Positions 48,380-49,401 of a stretch of DNA of 49,401 nucleotides are shown one piece after another. Both the position numbers and the translations under genes were made by a program. How positions within the stretch are numbered: the first letter of the stretch is position 1; the number at the start of each line of letters is the position of its first letter. Origin of the DNA: JADFOJ01 sp041580235 (GTDB lineage Bacteria > Planctomycetota > Phycisphaerae > Phycisphaerales > SM1A02); contig JBFGEG010000013.1 in NCBI GenBank assembly GCA_041580235.1, positions 1-49,401 on the forward strand, read 5' to 3'. Under the pieces are notes generated by a model. That model was not told the DNA's origin. It made no database searches and worked only from the letters and a program-made list of their open reading frames with translations.

Positions 48380-49401
48380 ATGGCCACCGTGCAGACCGAG
48401 AGCGGCGATCCGACGACGGTCCTCGACGCCGCCTTCCGCGGCGCGATCGCAGCCGTGCTTGGTGACGAGCACCGCGACGCGGACCCGATGATCCGCGCCA
48501 GCCAGAACCCTTCCTTCGGCGACTACCAGTCCAACGCGGCCATGAGCCTCGCCAAGCGGGTGGGCGAGAACCCCCGCGCGCTCGCGGCGAGGATCGCGGC
48601 GGCGGCGGCGCCCGCCCTCGGCGACGTCGCCGAGCGGCCGGAGGTCGCCGGGCCGGGCTTCATCAACATCCGTCTGAGGCCTCAGGCTCTCGCCCGCATG
48701 CTGGCGGCCATGGACACGCCGCAGCTGGGGATCTCCCCCGACACCGACACCCGTCCCATCGCCATCGATCTGTGCGGCGTGAACATCGCCAAGCAGATGC
48801 ATGTGGGCCACCTGCGAAGCACGATCATCGGCGACACCCTGGCCCGCGTGATGGAGCGCTGCGGGCGCACCGTCTACCGTCAGAACCACCTCGGCGACTG
48901 GGGCCTCACGATCGCGATGGTGCTGCACGAGCTGCGCAGCGCGGGCGCCGAGCTGGATCGGCTGACCCTTGAGGATCTGGACACCGCGTACCGCAAGGCC
49001 CAGAAGAGCGGCGAGGAGACCGACGCGGCCAAGCAGACGCTCATCGATCTCCAGGGCGGTGACGAGTCGCTGCACCGCGACTGGCGCAAGATCATCGACG
49101 TGACGATGCGGGCCGTCTACGAGAGCTTCGAGCTCATGGACGTCCGGCTGGGCCCCGACAACAACCGGGCCGAGTCGTTCTACCGGGAGCGTCTGCCGGG
49201 CGTCGTCGAGGACTTCCTGGCCGCGGGCCTGGCCCAAGAGGACGACAGCGCCATCATCATCCGGTTCGAGGATCGCGACCGGCCGCTGATCATCCGAAAG
49301 TCCGACGGCGGATTCCTGTACTCGACCACCGACCTCGCCGCCGTCCGCTACCGGGTCCAGGAGCTGGGGGCGGGACGGGTGATCTACGTCGTGGACGCCC
49401 G
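48380..49401 (+). CDS. argS: Arginyl-tRNA synthetase, N-terminal part
   Basis: The frame is open from ATG 48380 to the end of the window (340 codons visible, stop outside). It opens with the N-terminal ArgS domain ('NPSFGDYQSNAAMSLAKRVG' region) and 'AGPGFINIRL', then the class I signature 'NIAKQMHVGHLRSTIIGD', where HVGH is the ArgS form of the HIGH motif, and 'NHLGDWGLTIAMVLHEL'. Later 'LIIRKSDGGFLYSTTDLAAV' is a typical ArgS segment. It charges tRNA-Arg with arginine in the cytosol. The KMSK-equivalent and anticodon-binding domain lie beyond the window. One ordinary change is Gln in 'AKQMHVGH' where Pro is more common. It is the only tRNA synthetase gene seen here. Confidence 0.95.
   Translation, partial: MATVQTESGDPTTVLDAAFRGAIAAVLGDEHRDADPMIRASQNPSFGDYQSNAAMSLAKRVGENPRALAARIAAAAAPALGDVAERPEVAGPGFINIRLRPQALARMLAAMDTPQLGISPDTDTRPIAIDLCGVNIAKQMHVGHLRSTIIGDTLARVMERCGRTVYRQNHLGDWGLTIAMVLHELRSAGAELDRLTLEDLDTAYRKAQKSGEETDAAKQTLIDLQGGDESLHRDWRKIIDVTMRAVYESFELMDVRLGPDNNRAESFYRERLPGVVEDFLAAGLAQEDDSAIIIRFEDRDRPLIIRKSDGGFLYSTTDLAAVRYRVQELGAGRVIYVVDA

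Overview
The window is GC-rich, densely coded bacterial DNA. It looks like chromosome from a member of the Planctomycetota, most likely class Phycisphaerae. This is an inference from protein style: two secreted proteins end in the 'DFLAVLGTWG' dockerin-like pair common in that class, one ends in a 'PTPG' form of the PEP-CTERM anchor, and two tiny membrane proteins carry the 'CGYDLT...CPECG' zinc ribbon often seen there. No rRNA, tRNA, CRISPR array, phage module or insertion sequence was seen. The longest gene-free stretch is about 260 bp. Gene starts were chosen from start codons, Shine-Dalgarno matches and overlaps. Nothing here was checked against a database.

Layout. (1) 1-3875, +: the end of a periplasmic nitrate reductase operon, napD(partial)-napA-napB-napF, with each start overlapping the previous stop; the NapB-like protein is duplicated and has four haem motifs. 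(2) 4011-9184: signalling genes, namely a GAF-GGDEF protein facing a three-gene minus-strand set (HTH-receiver, HDOD-histidine kinase, degenerate receiver-GAF). (3) 9370-15870, minus: tsaB, a metallophosphoesterase, two secreted dockerin-like proteins (SGNH-like and FG-GAP), two half-size YeeE/YedE transporters and a solitary DNA methyltransferase. (4) 15968-24698: a secreted unknown protein, a GH35-like protein that seems to lack both catalytic glutamates, a TolC-like lipoprotein with an HlyD-type adaptor, and rmuC. (5) 24811-30040: an ECF sigma factor followed 7 bp later by a 1336-residue membrane protein with VIT and VWA domains, then ubiX. (6) 30124-36758: a lipoprotein, a sugar-nucleotide epimerase-like SDR, two tandem GAF-SpoIIE phosphatases, a DUF1579 protein and an acyltransferase. 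(7) 36792-43827: an unknown protein, a solitary gamma-class DNA methyltransferase, thiolase, fructose-bisphosphatase and an MmgE/PrpD protein, with palindromic repeats between some of them. (8) 43878-49401: two zinc-ribbon membrane proteins, a PEP-CTERM protein, a PflA-like radical SAM protein, a B12-domain/MeaB-GTPase fusion, an ArsC-like reductase and the first part of argS.

Working together: the nap genes would form a periplasmic nitrate-reducing system whose electron donor lies outside the window. Thiolase, the B12/GTPase fusion and the MmgE/PrpD protein hint at acyl-CoA or propionate-type metabolism but are not one operon. Signalling genes are unusually frequent. The most unusual items are the tetrahaem NapB, the GH35-like protein without catalytic glutamates, the sigma factor/VIT-VWA pair, and a family of hairpin repeats crowded into the 210 bp before the MmgE/PrpD gene.
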